Shown: positions 1 to 9,234 of the stretch, piece after piece | How positions within the stretch are numbered: the stretch's first letter is position 1 | How the letters are laid out: each line of letters opens with the position of its first letter | DNA from: Sinisalibacter lacisalsi | GTDB taxonomy: Bacteria; Pseudomonadota; Alphaproteobacteria; Rhodobacterales; Rhodobacteraceae | Assembly (NCBI RefSeq): GCF_014640115.1 | Contig: NZ_BMGI01000004.1 | Location: forward strand, 102,847 to 166,846 | Length of the DNA stretch: 64,000 nt | Direction of reading: 5' to 3' | The notes under the pieces: model-generated | Seen by the model: the letters and a program-made list of their open reading frames with translations, nothing else | What the model was told of the DNA's origin: nothing | Database searches by the model: none | Made by a program: the position numbers and the translations under genes

Positions 1-354
1 ATGAGCCCGGAAGAGGCCCTGGAGCGGGTTGGCCTCTCGGCCCGGATCGACCATTTCCCGGCCGAACTTTCGGGCGGTGAGCAACAGCGCGTGGCCATCG
101 CCCGCGCCATCGCCAAGCGCCCCGAGGTGCTGCTTTGCGACGAGCCCACCGGGGCGCTTGATTCGAAAACCGGGGTGCAGGTGCTGGAGGCGCTCGACCG
201 CATCAACCGCGACCTGGGCACCACCACCGTGATCATCACCCACAACGCCGGCATCCGGGCCATGGCGCACCGCGTCATCCAGATCGCCGACGGCGGCATT
301 GCCGACGTGGTCGTGAACGAAACCCGCATCGACGCCAGCGAAATCGAGTGGTGA
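1..354 (+). CDS. ABC transporter ATP-binding protein, C-terminal part
   Basis: Only the last about 117 residues are in the window; the first in-frame ATG is at base 1, but the Walker A region is missing, so the gene begins outside. Visible are the ABC signature [14 protein letters not shown] (about residue 23), Walker [12 protein letters not shown], and the switch His in IITHNAG. The [12 protein letters not shown] and DEPTGALD wording is typical of the LolD/MacB/FtsE group that energises FtsX-type permeases. It ends 4 bases before the permease gene, so the two are co-transcribed with the adaptor that follows. Role inferred: ATPase of a tripartite or MacB/YbbA-like export system at the inner membrane. 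Confidence 0.93.
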   Translation: MSPEEALERVGLSARIDHFPAELSGGEQQRVAIARAIAKRPEVLLCDEPTGALDSKTGVQVLEALDRINRDLGTTTVIITHNAGIRAMAHRVIQIADGGIADVVVNETRIDASEIEW

Positions 355-358
355 CGAC

Positions 359-2722
359 ATGCGCGCGCTCGACAAGAAGCTGGTTCGCGATATCCGCCGC
401 CTCTGGGCGCAATCCCTGGCCATCGCCGCGGTGCTCGCCGTCGGCGTGATGATCATGGTCATGGCGTTCGGCACCCAGCGCAGCCTGACCGAAACCCGCG
501 ATACCTACTACGAACGCTCCCGCATGGCCGACATCTGGTCGGGCGCCCAGCGCGCGCCGAAATCGCTGCTCCCCGAGATCGCCGCGATCGAGGGGGTGGC
601 GCGGGTGGAGGCGCGGATCAGCCAGTTCGCCATTCTCGACATTCCCGGCATGGACGATCCGGCGATGGGCCAGTTGCTTTCGGTGCCCGCCGGCGGGGTG
701 CCGGAGATGAACGTGCCGGTGCTGCGCGAGGGCCGCTTTCCCGAGATGGGCAAGGAAAACGAGGTGATGCTCGCGCTCGCCTTCGCCGAGGCCCACGGCT
801 TCGGCCCCGGCGACAGCTTCGCGATCACGCTCAACGGCCAGAAACGCGAGGTGGTGGTCACCGGCGTCGCCCTCAGCCCGGAATTCATCTACACCATCGG
901 CCCCGGCTCGATCATGCCCGACGATCAACGCTTCGGGGTGATGTGGATGGCCGAAGACGTGCTCGCCGCCGCCTTCAACCTTTCCGGCGCGTTCAACTCG
1001 ATCACCCTCGGGGTGACCCGGGGAACCGATCTCGCGCCGGTCAAGGACGCGCTGGAGAACATCCTCAAACCCTACGGCGGCACCGGCCCCTATGACCGCG
1101 AGCAGCAGGTGTCGAACGCCTTCATCCAGGGCGAGCTGGACCAGCTCGACGTGATGGCCCGGGTCGTGCCGCCGATCTTCCTTGTGGTGTCGGCCTTCCT
1201 CGTGAACATGGTGCTCGGCCGTCTGATCACGTTGGAGCGTGAACAGATCGGGCTTTTGAAGGCGCTTGGCTACGGCGATGCCGAGATCGTCTGGCATTAC
1301 CTCAAGCTCAGCCTCGGGATCGGCGCGATCGGCGTGCTCATCGGCTGGGGGGCGGGCTACGTGCTCTCCAGCGTGATGGCGAACATCTACGTCGAGTATT
1401 TCAAGTTTCCCTACCTCGTGTTCATGCAGCGCCCCTCGGTTTATGCCATCGGCGCGGCGGCGGGCCTGTTCTCGGCGATGCTCGGCGCGTTGTTGTCGGT
1501 GCGCAGGATCGCGCGACTGAGCCCGGCGGTGGCGATGAGCCCGCCGGCCCCGACGCGGTTCCGGCGCGGCATCTTCGACCGGCTGATCACCTTCTTCCGC
1601 CCGCGTCAGCCGACGATGATGATCCTGCGCTCGATCGGCCGCTGGCCGGTGCGCGCGGCGCTCACCAGTTTCGGCATCTCGCTCTCGGCAGCGATCATCG
1701 TGGCCGGGCTGTTCATGTTCGACAGTTTCGACGAGTTGATCGACATCGCCTTCGTGCAGGCCAACCGGCAGGACGCGATCCTCGATTTCGCGATTCCACG
1801 CCCCGAGTCGGTGCTCGACGATATCGAGAACCTGCCGGGGGTGATGGTGGCCGAGGGCGCGTTGACGATGCCGGCGCGGCTCTATCACGAGCATTATTCG
1901 CGCACCATCGCGGTCGAGGGCTACCGCGAGGGCAACCGGCTTGTGCGGGTGTTCGACGGCAACGAGCGGGTGGATGTGAAGCCCGAGCATGGCATCGTGC
2001 TGGCCGAGCGGCTGGCCGACCACCTGCAGGTGCGGACCGGCGACATGATCGAGGTCGAGTTCCTGCAGGTCGACGATACCCGCCACAAGGTGATCGTCAC
2101 CGGCACCGTTTCACAGTTCTTCGGCCTCTCGGCCTATATGGACAACGACAACCTCGCGGCGCTGACTGGCCGCGCGCCGCAGATGCTGATGGCCAACGTG
2201 GTCATCGACGAGGCGTTCGAGAAGGAGCTCTACCAGGCGATCAAGGATGCGCCGGCGATCTCGGGGATCACCCTGCTCAGCCAGGTCCGCCGCGGGTTCG
2301 ACGAGACGATCAAGGAGAGCGCCGGGATCACGCTCACGGTCTATACCTTTCTCGCCGCACTGATCGCGATCGGCGTGGTCTACAACTCGGCCCGGATCCA
2401 GCTGTCCGAGCGCGCGCGCGAACTGGCGTCGCTGCGTATCCTCGGCTTCACGCGGGGCGAGGTGAGCTACATCCTGCTCGGGGAACTGTTCATCCTCACC
2501 ATCGTGGCGATTCCCCTGGGCCTGTGGATCGGCTATGGCATGGCGGCGGCGATGATCGAATCCTTCAAGTCCGACCTCTATGCATTGCCGTTGATCGTCA
2601 CCGACAAGACTTATTGGCGCGCCGCGCTTGTCGTGGCCGGGGCCTCGCTTGCCTCGGCGCTGATCGTGCGCCGCCGGATCGACCGGATGGACCTCGTCTC
2701 GGTGATGAAAACAAGGGAGTAA
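359..2722 (+). CDS. ABC transporter permease, duplicated FtsX-type (YbbP-like)
   Basis: A 787-residue inner-membrane permease. An N-terminal membrane segment (about residues 17-40) is followed by a large extracytoplasmic domain, then three helices (about 265-390). A second copy of the same plan follows (helix near 425-450, soluble domain, helices near 655-775). Two FtsX cores in one chain is the YbbP arrangement rather than the single-core LolC/MacB form. It starts 4 bases after the ATPase and is followed 3 bases later by a HlyD-type adaptor, so the three genes form one operon. Substrate unknown; lipophilic molecule or lipoprotein handling is typical of the family, but this is inference. Confidence 0.9.
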   Translation: MRALDKKLVRDIRRLWAQSLAIAAVLAVGVMIMVMAFGTQRSLTETRDTYYERSRMADIWSGAQRAPKSLLPEIAAIEGVARVEARISQFAILDIPGMDDPAMGQLLSVPAGGVPEMNVPVLREGRFPEMGKENEVMLALAFAEAHGFGPGDSFAITLNGQKREVVVTGVALSPEFIYTIGPGSIMPDDQRFGVMWMAEDVLAAAFNLSGAFNSITLGVTRGTDLAPVKDALENILKPYGGTGPYDREQQVSNAFIQGELDQLDVMARVVPPIFLVVSAFLVNMVLGRLITLEREQIGLLKALGYGDAEIVWHYLKLSLGIGAIGVLIGWGAGYVLSSVMANIYVEYFKFPYLVFMQRPSVYAIGAAAGLFSAMLGALLSVRRIARLSPAVAMSPPAPTRFRRGIFDRLITFFRPRQPTMMILRSIGRWPVRAALTSFGISLSAAIIVAGLFMFDSFDELIDIAFVQANRQDAILDFAIPRPESVLDDIENLPGVMVAEGALTMPARLYHEHYSRTIAVEGYREGNRLVRVFDGNERVDVKPEHGIVLAERLADHLQVRTGDMIEVEFLQVDDTRHKVIVTGTVSQFFGLSAYMDNDNLAALTGRAPQMLMANVVIDEAFEKELYQAIKDAPAISGITLLSQVRRGFDETIKESAGITLTVYTFLAALIAIGVVYNSARIQLSERARELASLRILGFTRGEVSYILLGELFILTIVAIPLGLWIGYGMAAAMIESFKSDLYALPLIVTDKTYWRAALVVAGASLASALIVRRRIDRMDLVSVMKTRE

Positions 2723-2725
2723 ACC

Positions 2726-3949
2726 ATGGCATTTCCGATCAGGAAAATCCTCTTTGGCGCGGTCGTGGTCGCCGGGATCGGTGTGGTCGGCTGGCAGATC
2801 AGCCGGCCGGAATACGTGCCCGTCGATATCGCGACGGTGACGCACGCGCCGCTCGAGGTGACCGTCAACGCAGATGGCATGACGCGGATCAAGGACGTCT
2901 ACGAAGTGTCGGCCCCGGTTTCGGGGCAGGTGCTGCGCAGCCCGGTGCGCATTGGCGACCAGGTCGAGCGCGGCGAAACGGTCGTGGCCCGGATCGAGCC
3001 GGGCGAGCCGGCCTTCCTTGACGAACGCGCCCGCGCGCAGGCCGCGGCCGCCCTCGGGCAGGCGCAGGCCGCGCTGGTGCTTTCGGAGGCCAACCTGCGC
3101 GCCGCCGAAGCCGACATGAACAACGCCCAGCGCCAGTTCGACAGGATCTTTTCCCTGCACGAGCGCGGAACGGCTTCCGACAGCCAGCTCGAACAGGCCG
3201 AGGTGGCGCTCGATCTCGCCGCCGCGCAATTCGACAGCGCCCTTGCCAACAGGTCGATGCGCGAGAGCGAGGTGACCGCGGCCGAAGCGGTGCTGATCGA
3301 ACCCGGCGCGGCGAACAGCAGCGGCGACGAGTCCGGGGATTGCTGCATCACGCTCACCGCCCCGGTTTCTGGGCAGGTGCTCTCGATCACCAACGAAAGC
3401 GCGCGCATGGTGGCCGCGGGCGCGCCGCTGCTCTCGATCGGGCCGCAGAACGACCTCGAGATCACCGTCAACCTGCTTTCCACCGACGCGGTGCGCATCG
3501 CCCCCGGCGCGCGCGCCTATGTCGAGCGCTGGGGCGGCGAGAGGGCGCTCGAGGCGCAGGTGCGCAAGATCGAACCCGCCGCCTTCACCAAGGTTTCGGC
3601 GCTCGGGATCGAGGAACAGCGGGTCAAGGTGTTGCTCGACTTCGTCACGCCGGCCGAGGAGCGCCCCGCGCTCGGGCACAATTTCCGGGTCTACCTGCGT
3701 ATCGTCGAATGGCGCGGCGAGGACGTGCTGCGGCTGCCGATCAGCGCGTTGTTCCGCGACGGCGGCGACTGGGCGGTTTTCGTCGTCGAGGATGAAACCG
3801 CGCGGCTCACGCCTGTCGAGATCGGGCGGCGCAACACCGAGTTCGCCGAGGTTCTGGGCGGGATCGCGGAAGGTGCGCGCGTCATCACCCATCCCTCCGA
3901 CCGGGTCGACGATGGCGTTCTCGTGGTGAATCGCGAGAGCCTCGAGTAA
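2726..3949 (+). CDS. HlyD/MFP-family periplasmic adaptor subunit
   Basis: A 407-residue membrane-fusion protein with one N-terminal membrane anchor (about residues 8-26). It has a barrel-sandwich (biotinyl-lipoyl-like) half starting near APVSGQVLRSPVRIGDQV and a helical hairpin rich in Ala, Gln and Glu (about 95-190). The second lipoyl half restarts at APVSGQVLSI, and beta-barrel domains follow to the C-terminus. The repeated APVSGQV words are the two halves of the lipoyl domain. The gene follows the permease by 3 bases. It probably links the inner-membrane ABC exporter to an outer-membrane channel that is not in the window. Confidence 0.9.
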   Translation: MAFPIRKILFGAVVVAGIGVVGWQISRPEYVPVDIATVTHAPLEVTVNADGMTRIKDVYEVSAPVSGQVLRSPVRIGDQVERGETVVARIEPGEPAFLDERARAQAAAALGQAQAALVLSEANLRAAEADMNNAQRQFDRIFSLHERGTASDSQLEQAEVALDLAAAQFDSALANRSMRESEVTAAEAVLIEPGAANSSGDESGDCCITLTAPVSGQVLSITNESARMVAAGAPLLSIGPQNDLEITVNLLSTDAVRIAPGARAYVERWGGERALEAQVRKIEPAAFTKVSALGIEEQRVKVLLDFVTPAEERPALGHNFRVYLRIVEWRGEDVLRLPISALFRDGGDWAVFVVEDETARLTPVEIGRRNTEFAEVLGGIAEGARVITHPSDRVDDGVLVVNRESLE

Positions 3950-3972
3950 CAGTCTTGAATTATTGAGCCTTC

Positions 3973-3990
3973 GGCGGGAGTATTCCCGCC
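3973..3990 (+). terminator. Small hairpin after the exporter operon
   Basis: A perfect 7-bp stem (GGCGGGA / TCCCGCC) with a 4-base loop lies between the adaptor stop and the M24-type gene. No T-run follows, and the ribosome site AAGGGGAGG of the next gene begins soon after. It could weaken read-through or simply be a spacer structure. Confidence 0.4.
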
Positions 3991-4011
3991 AGCACAAGGG
4001 GAGGCTCACAT

Positions 4012-5196
4012 ATGGATCAAGGCAGGGCGCCGTTTTCGCGCGCGGAATATGACCGGCGGCTGGCGCTTGTACGCGCGCAGATGGCGACCCGGGGGATCGA
4101 CGCGCTGTTCGTTGAAGACCCTTCCAACATGGCCTGGCTGACCGGCTACGACGGCTGGTCTTTCTACGTCCACCAGGGCGTGATCCTGACCCACGAGGGC
4201 GAGCCGCTGTGGTGGGGCCGGGCTATGGATGCCAATGGCGCGCGCCGCACCGCCTGGATCGACGAGGAGAGCCTGCACGCCTACCCCGATCGGTTCGTGC
4301 AATCGACAGAGCGCCACCCGATGCAGCATCTCGCGGCGCTGCTCAAGGAGCTGGGCTTCGAGCGCGCGCGCATCGGTGTGGAGATGGAGAATTACTACTT
4401 CTCGGCCAAGGCCTACGTGACGCTTCTCAAGGAATTGCCTGATGCGGACCTGGTCGATGCCACCGCCCTGGTCAACTGGCAGCGGGCGGTGAAATCCGGC
4501 GAAGAGATCGCCTTCATGCGCAAGGCGGCGCGGATTTCGGAGAAGATCGTCGACGGGATTTTCGAGCGCGCCGAACCGGGGCTGGCCAAGAACGAGCTCG
4601 TGGCCGAGATCTACCGTGATGCGATTCGGGGCGTGGGCGATGATTGGGGCGATTACCCCGCCATCGTGCCGATGGTGCCCTCCGGTGCCGATGCCTCGGC
4701 GCCGCACATCACCTGGAACGGCGACCGGCTGCGCGAGGAACAGGCGACCTTTTTCGAGGTCGCCGGGGTCTACCGCCGCTACCATGTGCCGTTGTGCCGG
4801 ACGGTCTATCTCGGCGAGCTGCCCGAGGAGATGCGGCTTGCGTCCGATGCGCTCGTCGAGGGGCTGGAGGCGGGGCTGGTGGCCGCCCGCGCCGGCAACC
4901 GGGCCTGCGATATCGCGCAGGCGTTGGGCGGCGTGCTGGAGAAGGCCGGAATCAAGCGCGGCGCGCGCTGCGGCTATCCGATCGGCCTGAGCTACCCGCC
5001 GGACTGGGGCGAGCGCACGATCTCGCTGCGGGCGGAAGACGACACGGTGCTGGAACCCGGCATGACCTTCCATTTCATGCCCGGGCTCTGGATGGATACC
5101 TGGGGGATCGAGATCACCGAATCCATCCTGATCCGCGAAAACGGCCCGGCGGAGTGCTTCTGCGATCGGCCGCGCGGCGTCTGGGTGAAGGACTGA
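4012..5196 (+). CDS. M24-fold (creatinase/EutD-like) hydrolase without metal ligands
   Basis: A 394-residue protein with the creatinase N-terminal domain (about 1-145) and the pita-bread M24 domain (about 150-390). The N-terminal NMAWLTGYDGWSFYVHQ and the segment FFEVAGVYRRYHVPLCRTVYLG resemble ectoine hydrolase (DoeA/EutD) and related proteins. In metal-dependent M24 peptidases two aspartates sit in this second segment. Here the corresponding positions read Glu and His, as in metal-free creatinase and ectoine hydrolases. A start at ATG 4012 is supported by the GGGGAGG ribosome site. It stands alone, with no ectoine genes beside it, so the substrate is open: ectoine, or another N-acyl or amidino compound. 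The family call is firm; the substrate is not. Confidence 0.75.
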   Translation: MDQGRAPFSRAEYDRRLALVRAQMATRGIDALFVEDPSNMAWLTGYDGWSFYVHQGVILTHEGEPLWWGRAMDANGARRTAWIDEESLHAYPDRFVQSTERHPMQHLAALLKELGFERARIGVEMENYYFSAKAYVTLLKELPDADLVDATALVNWQRAVKSGEEIAFMRKAARISEKIVDGIFERAEPGLAKNELVAEIYRDAIRGVGDDWGDYPAIVPMVPSGADASAPHITWNGDRLREEQATFFEVAGVYRRYHVPLCRTVYLGELPEEMRLASDALVEGLEAGLVAARAGNRACDIAQALGGVLEKAGIKRGARCGYPIGLSYPPDWGERTISLRAEDDTVLEPGMTFHFMPGLWMDTWGIEITESILIRENGPAECFCDRPRGVWVKD

Positions 5197-5258
5197 GCGC
5201 CGGGCAGGGGAGGGCGGCGCCGGTCTCCGGCCCCGATTTCTGACCGAGGTTTGTTCGG

Positions 5259-5285
5259 CCGGCAGCCGGCGCAGGGCGCTGCCGG
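5259..5285. terminator. Hairpin between convergent genes
   Basis: An 8-bp perfect inverted repeat (CCGGCAGC / GCTGCCGG) lies between the ends of the M24-type gene (plus) and the prepilin peptidase (minus). The 89-base spacer holds no gene. Position and symmetry suit a two-way terminator, but neither side has a clear T-run. Confidence 0.45.
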
Positions 5286-5783
5286 TCAGAGCCCCCAGGC
5301 GGCCCCGAGCGCGAGGTAGAACACCAGCGCACCGCCGAGGCAGAGACCCATGGGAAAATCCTTGCGCTGCCAGCTTTCCCAGCCCGGCGTGCGCGCCCGC
5401 ACCCAGCCCGAGGCCCGCGCGATGCGGTGGACGGCGAAGCCGGCGAGCACCACGGCGGCGAAGAGATAGCCGAACATGATGAGGTCTTCGCGCAGCACGA
5501 ACGGGGCCATGGCGGCGGCGAATTTCGCGTCGCCCGCGCCCATCAGCCCGGCGGCGTTGGCCACGAAGCCGAGCACCAGCACCACGACGAGATGAACCCA
5601 GCGCCAGGCCCAGGCCTCGAGCGGCAGCGCCACCAGCCCGACCACCGCGAAGACGGCGACGAGCGCCATCACCGCCTTGTTGGGGATCTTCATCCGCGCC
5701 ATGTCCGACCACGCCACCCAGATCGCGATCGGGATCGCGAAGGGCAGGAACCACAGGGCGGCAGAGGCGGTCTGCGCGGTCAT
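5286..5783 (-). CDS. cpaA: Prepilin peptidase, A24 family (CpaA/TadV)
   Basis: An integral-membrane aspartyl protease of about 165 residues. Both A24 catalytic aspartates are visible: the first in SDMARMKIPN and the second in the GAGDAKF motif. About five hydrophobic helices are seen, and the methylase domain of PilD-type enzymes is absent, as usual in Tad systems. It would cut the Flp leader after Gly in the cytoplasmic membrane. The ATG at 5783 was chosen because it lies 4 bases after the preceding TPR gene; an in-frame start at 5813 would overlap that gene. It is the last gene of the pilus operon here. Confidence 0.85.
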   Translation of the reverse strand: MTAQTASAALWFLPFAIPIAIWVAWSDMARMKIPNKAVMALVAVFAVVGLVALPLEAWAWRWVHLVVVLVLGFVANAAGLMGAGDAKFAAAMAPFVLREDLIMFGYLFAAVVLAGFAVHRIARASGWVRARTPGWESWQRKDFPMGLCLGGALVFYLALGAAWGL

Positions 5784-5787
5784 CGGC

Positions 5788-6651
5788 TCAGCCGCGCTGC
5801 ACGTTCGCCTCAAGCGCGCGCAGGGCGCGCACGGCGGCGTCGAAGTGCTGCGGGTGGGTGTCGATCGCCTCTTCGAGCAGGGTCTTGCCCATGGTGAGAT
5901 CGCCCTGCTTGATTGCGGCGAGGGCGAGGGTGTGCAGGAGCTGCGCGCGTTCGGTCTGGCTGCCGGCGAGCACCGGCATGTCGTATTTGCGCTGGGCGCC
6001 GCGTGCCATCATCAGGTTGTTCTTGGCGGTGAACATGCCGTCGTCGTAGGTGATTGCTTCGAGGAAGAGCTTTTCGGCGCCGGTGAAATCGCCGCGCGTG
6101 AGCTTGGAATAGCCCCAGTTGTTGAGAACCCGCGCGGGGTTGGTGGTCAGCCCGATCGCGGTTTCATAGAAACTGTCGGCCTTTTTCCAATCCTCGCCCG
6201 CGTCGGCCACCATCGCCTCGAGCCGGTAGCGGTCATAGGTTTCGACGGTGGGGGGAATCCGGTTGAGCACGTCTTCCGCCTTGGCCCAGTCGCCGGCGCG
6301 GATCAGCGCGTCGGCGTATTCCACCTGGTCGTTCGGTGTAGACTCGGCGCTGGCCACTACCTCGGCCCAGACCCGCGCTGCCTCGCTCGGCTTTTTCGCA
6401 CGCACCAGCGATTGCGCGAGCCCGCGCTTGAGGTCGACCCGGTCGGGGTTCACCTGAACCGAGCGGCTGAAATAGGCCACCGCCTCGTTCGGGTCGCCGG
6501 CCTGGAGCATGATGTCGTTGAGCCCGGTCGCGTCGATCACGTTCACGCCGGCGACGGCGCGCTCCACTTCCTCGTCGCTCATCTGGCTTTCACAGCCCGA
6601 CAGCGCCACCGCGCTGCCGAAGCAGAGGGCAAAAACATAAGTATGGCGCAT
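5788..6651 (-). CDS. TPR lipoprotein of the Tad pilus operon
   Basis: A 287-residue lipoprotein. The signal peptide ends in the lipobox LSGC (Cys about 19), followed by repeated helix pairs of tetratricopeptide type, for example EAVAYFSRSVQVNPDRVDLK and GDFTGAEKLFLEAITYD. Such proteins in Tad loci are called TadD or TadD-like and are thought to help assemble or place the secretin; that role is family knowledge. It lies between another TPR lipoprotein and the prepilin peptidase, all on the same strand with short gaps. Two successive TPR lipoproteins suggest an old duplication or two separate pilotin-like roles. Confidence 0.85.
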   Translation of the reverse strand: MRHTYVFALCFGSAVALSGCESQMSDEEVERAVAGVNVIDATGLNDIMLQAGDPNEAVAYFSRSVQVNPDRVDLKRGLAQSLVRAKKPSEAARVWAEVVASAESTPNDQVEYADALIRAGDWAKAEDVLNRIPPTVETYDRYRLEAMVADAGEDWKKADSFYETAIGLTTNPARVLNNWGYSKLTRGDFTGAEKLFLEAITYDDGMFTAKNNLMMARGAQRKYDMPVLAGSQTERAQLLHTLALAAIKQGDLTMGKTLLEEAIDTHPQHFDAAVRALRALEANVQRG

Positions 6652-6693
6652 TTGCCTGCGTCCTTTTTCCTGCTCGTCGGCGCTTCGCGTTTT

Positions 6694-7269
6694 TTATTGC
6701 TGCGCGAGGAGCAGGTAATCTCCCTGGCCTCTGCGCATCAGTGCGAATGTCGCCTTATCGGGGTCATCATACGAAATGTTTTCGGCTTTTGCGAGCGCCA
6801 AGGTGAGGTTGTCGCGGATCGAGTCGGTTTTGCCACTGTCGAGCCCGAACGCCACCCGGAACACCCGCGCGGCCTCCGCCACCTTGCCGCGTTCGATCAG
6901 CACCACGCCGAGGTTGTTCCAGGCCGCGGCGAAGCTCGCGTCTTTCTCGGTGGCCTGGCGGAGCAGGGTTTCGGCCTGCCCGAGACGGCCGAGCATGAGG
7001 TTGGCCGAGCCCAGTGCCGAGAGCACGTCGACGGTGATGCCCTGTTCGGCCGCCGAGCGGGTGTAGAACTTCAGCGCCAGTTCGTATTCGCGCGCCGCCA
7101 TCAGCCGATGTCCTACGATCAGCCCGTCGACGCTGTCTTCCCCCATTGGCTGCGCGTCGGGGGCGTAGGCCCCGCCGCCGCGGTTGCCCAGGCCGTCGGC
7201 TTCGTCGCAAGCCGAAAGCGCCAGCAGAAATGCCAGCGCCGTCGACCATGTTATGCCCCGATGTGCGAT
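6694..7269 (-). CDS. tadD: TadD-like TPR lipoprotein with a probable ATC start
   Basis: TPR repeats are clear, for example LGQAETLLRQATEKD followed by AAWNNLGVVLIERGKVAEAA. The first in-frame ATG (7146) would drop the export signal. Reading further upstream in the same frame gives a standard lipoprotein leader, AHRGITWSTALAFLLALSAC (Cys 21). No ATG, GTG or TTG lies between the upstream in-frame TGA and this leader. An ATC codon at 7269-7267 sits 4 bases after GAGGG, so it is taken as the start, giving 191 residues. The alternative is a base error in what was ATG. The gene begins 8 bases after the tadC stop codon in the shared operon. Confidence 0.7.
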   Translation of the reverse strand: MAHRGITWSTALAFLLALSACDEADGLGNRGGGAYAPDAQPMGEDSVDGLIVGHRLMAAREYELALKFYTRSAAEQGITVDVLSALGSANLMLGRLGQAETLLRQATEKDASFAAAWNNLGVVLIERGKVAEAARVFRVAFGLDSGKTDSIRDNLTLALAKAENISYDDPDKATFALMRRGQGDYLLLAQQ

Positions 7270-7278
7270 GCTGCCCTC
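7267..7278 (-). promoter_or_regulatory. Ribosome site and ATC start codon of tadD
   Basis: On the minus strand GAGGG (7278-7274) is followed after 4 bases by ATC. This spacing is normal for translation start, and the reading frame it opens encodes a complete lipoprotein signal. ATC/ATT starts are rare in bacteria (infC is the known ATT case) and usually give weak or controlled initiation. Confidence 0.55.
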
Positions 7279-8251
7279 AGAAACTGATGTTTTCCAACGT
7301 CACGTAGACCTCGTAGACCGACGGCCCGATCAGGATGATCAGCAGCGGCGGCACGGTCAGCATCATTGTGGCAAGGGTCATCTTCGTGGGCAAGGTATTT
7401 GCCTTCTCCTCGGCGCGCATGACCCGTTTGTCGCGCATTTCGCCCGAATAGACGCGCAGCGCCTCGGCGATCGAGGTGCCGAAGGTGGCGGACTGGATCA
7501 TCACGGTGGCAAAACTGGCGACGTCCGACACGCCGGAGCGCTCGCCGAAGTCGCGCATCACCTGCGCGCGGTCCTTGCCGGCTTTCATCTCGTGGGCGAC
7601 GATCTCGAATTCCTCGCCGAGCGCGGGAAAGCCCAGCCGGATTTCCTTGGCGACGCGGATGATAGCCTGGTCGAAGGACTGGCCTGCCTCGACGCAGACC
7701 AGCAGCATGTCGAGCGCATCGGGAAAGCCGTTGACGATCTCTTCCTGGCGTGCCTCGACACGGCGGGTGACCCAGTATTTCGGCGCCATGTAGCCGACCG
7801 CGCCGGGGATCAGGATCGACAGGATCGTGGCCTGTGTCGACGGATCGCCGGTGGCGGATTTGAGCACGGCGTAGCCGACGCCGAGCAGCAGAAAGATGAT
7901 GCCGAGGGAGAACTGGGCGAAGTGAAAGCTGCGCACCGCGTTCTTGCCCGGATACCCCGCCCGCAACAGCCTGAGCTGGATTGCGGAATATTCTTCCTTG
8001 TCCTTCGGTTCGAGGAAGGCGGCGTATTTTTTCAGCTTGTCGGGCGCGTTGGAATGGGCGCGCAGCGATTTCTTGTTCTCTTCCTTCGCCGTTTCATTGG
8101 CGGAGCGCTTGAGCTTGTCGAGCGGGTCTTCCGGCCGCTTGAGCATCATCGGCAGCACGGCGACGACGAGCAGAAGCCCGAGCGCGCCCACCGCGATCAG
8201 CGGGCCGAGCGGGCCGAGCATGTTGGTGAGCATCGTGTTGAGCGCGTCCAT
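7277..8251 (-). CDS. tadC: Tad pilus inner-membrane platform protein TadC
   Basis: A 324-residue T2SF/GspF-domain protein. It has an N-terminal membrane helix (about 15-40), a pair of helices near 105-150, the cytoplasmic helical T2SF core (about 165-290, with ESFDQAI-like wording at AGQSFDQAIIRVAKEI) and a C-terminal membrane helix. TadB and TadC together form the platform that CpaF drives to extrude Flp subunits. It follows tadB by 9 bases in the minus-strand operon. Confidence 0.93.
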   Translation of the reverse strand: MDALNTMLTNMLGPLGPLIAVGALGLLLVVAVLPMMLKRPEDPLDKLKRSANETAKEENKKSLRAHSNAPDKLKKYAAFLEPKDKEEYSAIQLRLLRAGYPGKNAVRSFHFAQFSLGIIFLLLGVGYAVLKSATGDPSTQATILSILIPGAVGYMAPKYWVTRRVEARQEEIVNGFPDALDMLLVCVEAGQSFDQAIIRVAKEIRLGFPALGEEFEIVAHEMKAGKDRAQVMRDFGERSGVSDVASFATVMIQSATFGTSIAEALRVYSGEMRDKRVMRAEEKANTLPTKMTLATMMLTVPPLLIILIGPSVYEVYVTLENISF

Positions 8252-8260
8252 GTCGTGACC

Positions 8261-9229
8261 TCAGACCTTGATGTCGACGAGCGACCGCATGACGAAGACG
8301 TTCGCCACGAGGAACGCCCCGGCGACCAGCGCGGCGGGGATGAAGACGGCGGTTTCCTTCACGTCGTCGTAGTAATTGGGCTGGATCACGTTGATCATCA
8401 CCAGCGCCACCAGCGGGAAGCCCGACAGGAAGGTGCCCGACCACTTGGCCTCGGCGGTGATCGCCTTGACCCGGCGAAACAGCTTGAAGCGAGCGCGGAT
8501 CACCTTCGACAGGCCTTCGAGGATCTCGGCGAGGTTGCCGCCCGATTGCTGCTGGATCGAGACCGCGACGGCGAGGAAGCGCAGATCCTGCATGTCCATT
8601 CGTTCGGCGAGGTGCTTGAGGCTTTCGGCCACGTCGCGCCCATAGGCGCTTTCGTCGGCGATCACGCCCATCTCCGAGCCGAGCGGATCGGGCACCTCGC
8701 GCGAGACGATCTGCACCGCCGAGGAGAACGGGTGGCCAACGCGCAGGGAGCGCACCATCAGTTCCACCGCGTCGGGCAGTTGCTCCTCGATCATCGAGAG
8801 GCGCTTCTTGGCCTTGTTGTTGATCCAGACGTAGACGCCGCCGAAGCCCATCGCCAGCGCGAGAACGATGCGCACCGCGCCGCCGGCGGAGGTGCCCACG
8901 GTGAGTCCGATGTAGGCCACGAAGGACACGCCGACCATCAGCATGATGATCTGCCTCGGCGTGAAGGCGATATTGGCCTTTTGCGCCTTCTCCGCCAGCA
9001 GCGAATAGAGCGGGATGCCCTTCGCGTTCATGTGCTGGTGCATCTCCTTGCGGAGCTGTTCGAGCACCTGCTCGCGCGCGGCGCCCTTCTCGAGCATCTC
9101 GAGGCGGCGGTTCACCCGGTTGTTGAGCGAGATGGATTTGCCGAAGACGGTCAGGTAGATGCCCTCGACGAGCACGATCACGGCGATGAAGATCAGACCG
9201 TAGATCAGGGGTTCTGCGCTGAGGACCAT
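8261..9229 (-). CDS. tadB: Tad pilus inner-membrane platform protein TadB
   Basis: A 322-residue T2SF-domain membrane protein, partner of TadC. A helix at the N-terminus (about 8-28) is followed by two helices (about 90-140), the T2SF core around LPDAVELMVRSLRVGHPF, and C-terminal helices. The start ATG at 9229 lies 5 bases after the cpaF stop; a longer reading to 9286 would overlap cpaF and adds an Arg-rich, non-membrane lead, so it was not used. Gene order cpaF-tadB-tadC is the standard one. Confidence 0.92.
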   Translation of the reverse strand: MVLSAEPLIYGLIFIAVIVLVEGIYLTVFGKSISLNNRVNRRLEMLEKGAAREQVLEQLRKEMHQHMNAKGIPLYSLLAEKAQKANIAFTPRQIIMLMVGVSFVAYIGLTVGTSAGGAVRIVLALAMGFGGVYVWINNKAKKRLSMIEEQLPDAVELMVRSLRVGHPFSSAVQIVSREVPDPLGSEMGVIADESAYGRDVAESLKHLAERMDMQDLRFLAVAVSIQQQSGGNLAEILEGLSKVIRARFKLFRRVKAITAEAKWSGTFLSGFPLVALVMINVIQPNYYDDVKETAVFIPAALVAGAFLVANVFVMRSLVDIKV

Positions 9230-9234
9230 GCGGG

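Noticed and set aside
275-2086. Long minus-strand open frame over the ABC permease
   Set aside because: Very His/Arg/Ala-rich shadow of a well-supported permease gene; no motifs, and GC-rich DNA keeps antisense frames open.
2111-4009. 632-codon minus-strand frame over the permease end and adaptor
   Set aside because: Antisense of two good genes with low-complexity composition and no start signals.
6767-7249. Alternative ATG-started frame overlapping tadD
   Set aside because: Reads as Arg/Gly-rich shadow; the TPR motifs lie in the other frame.
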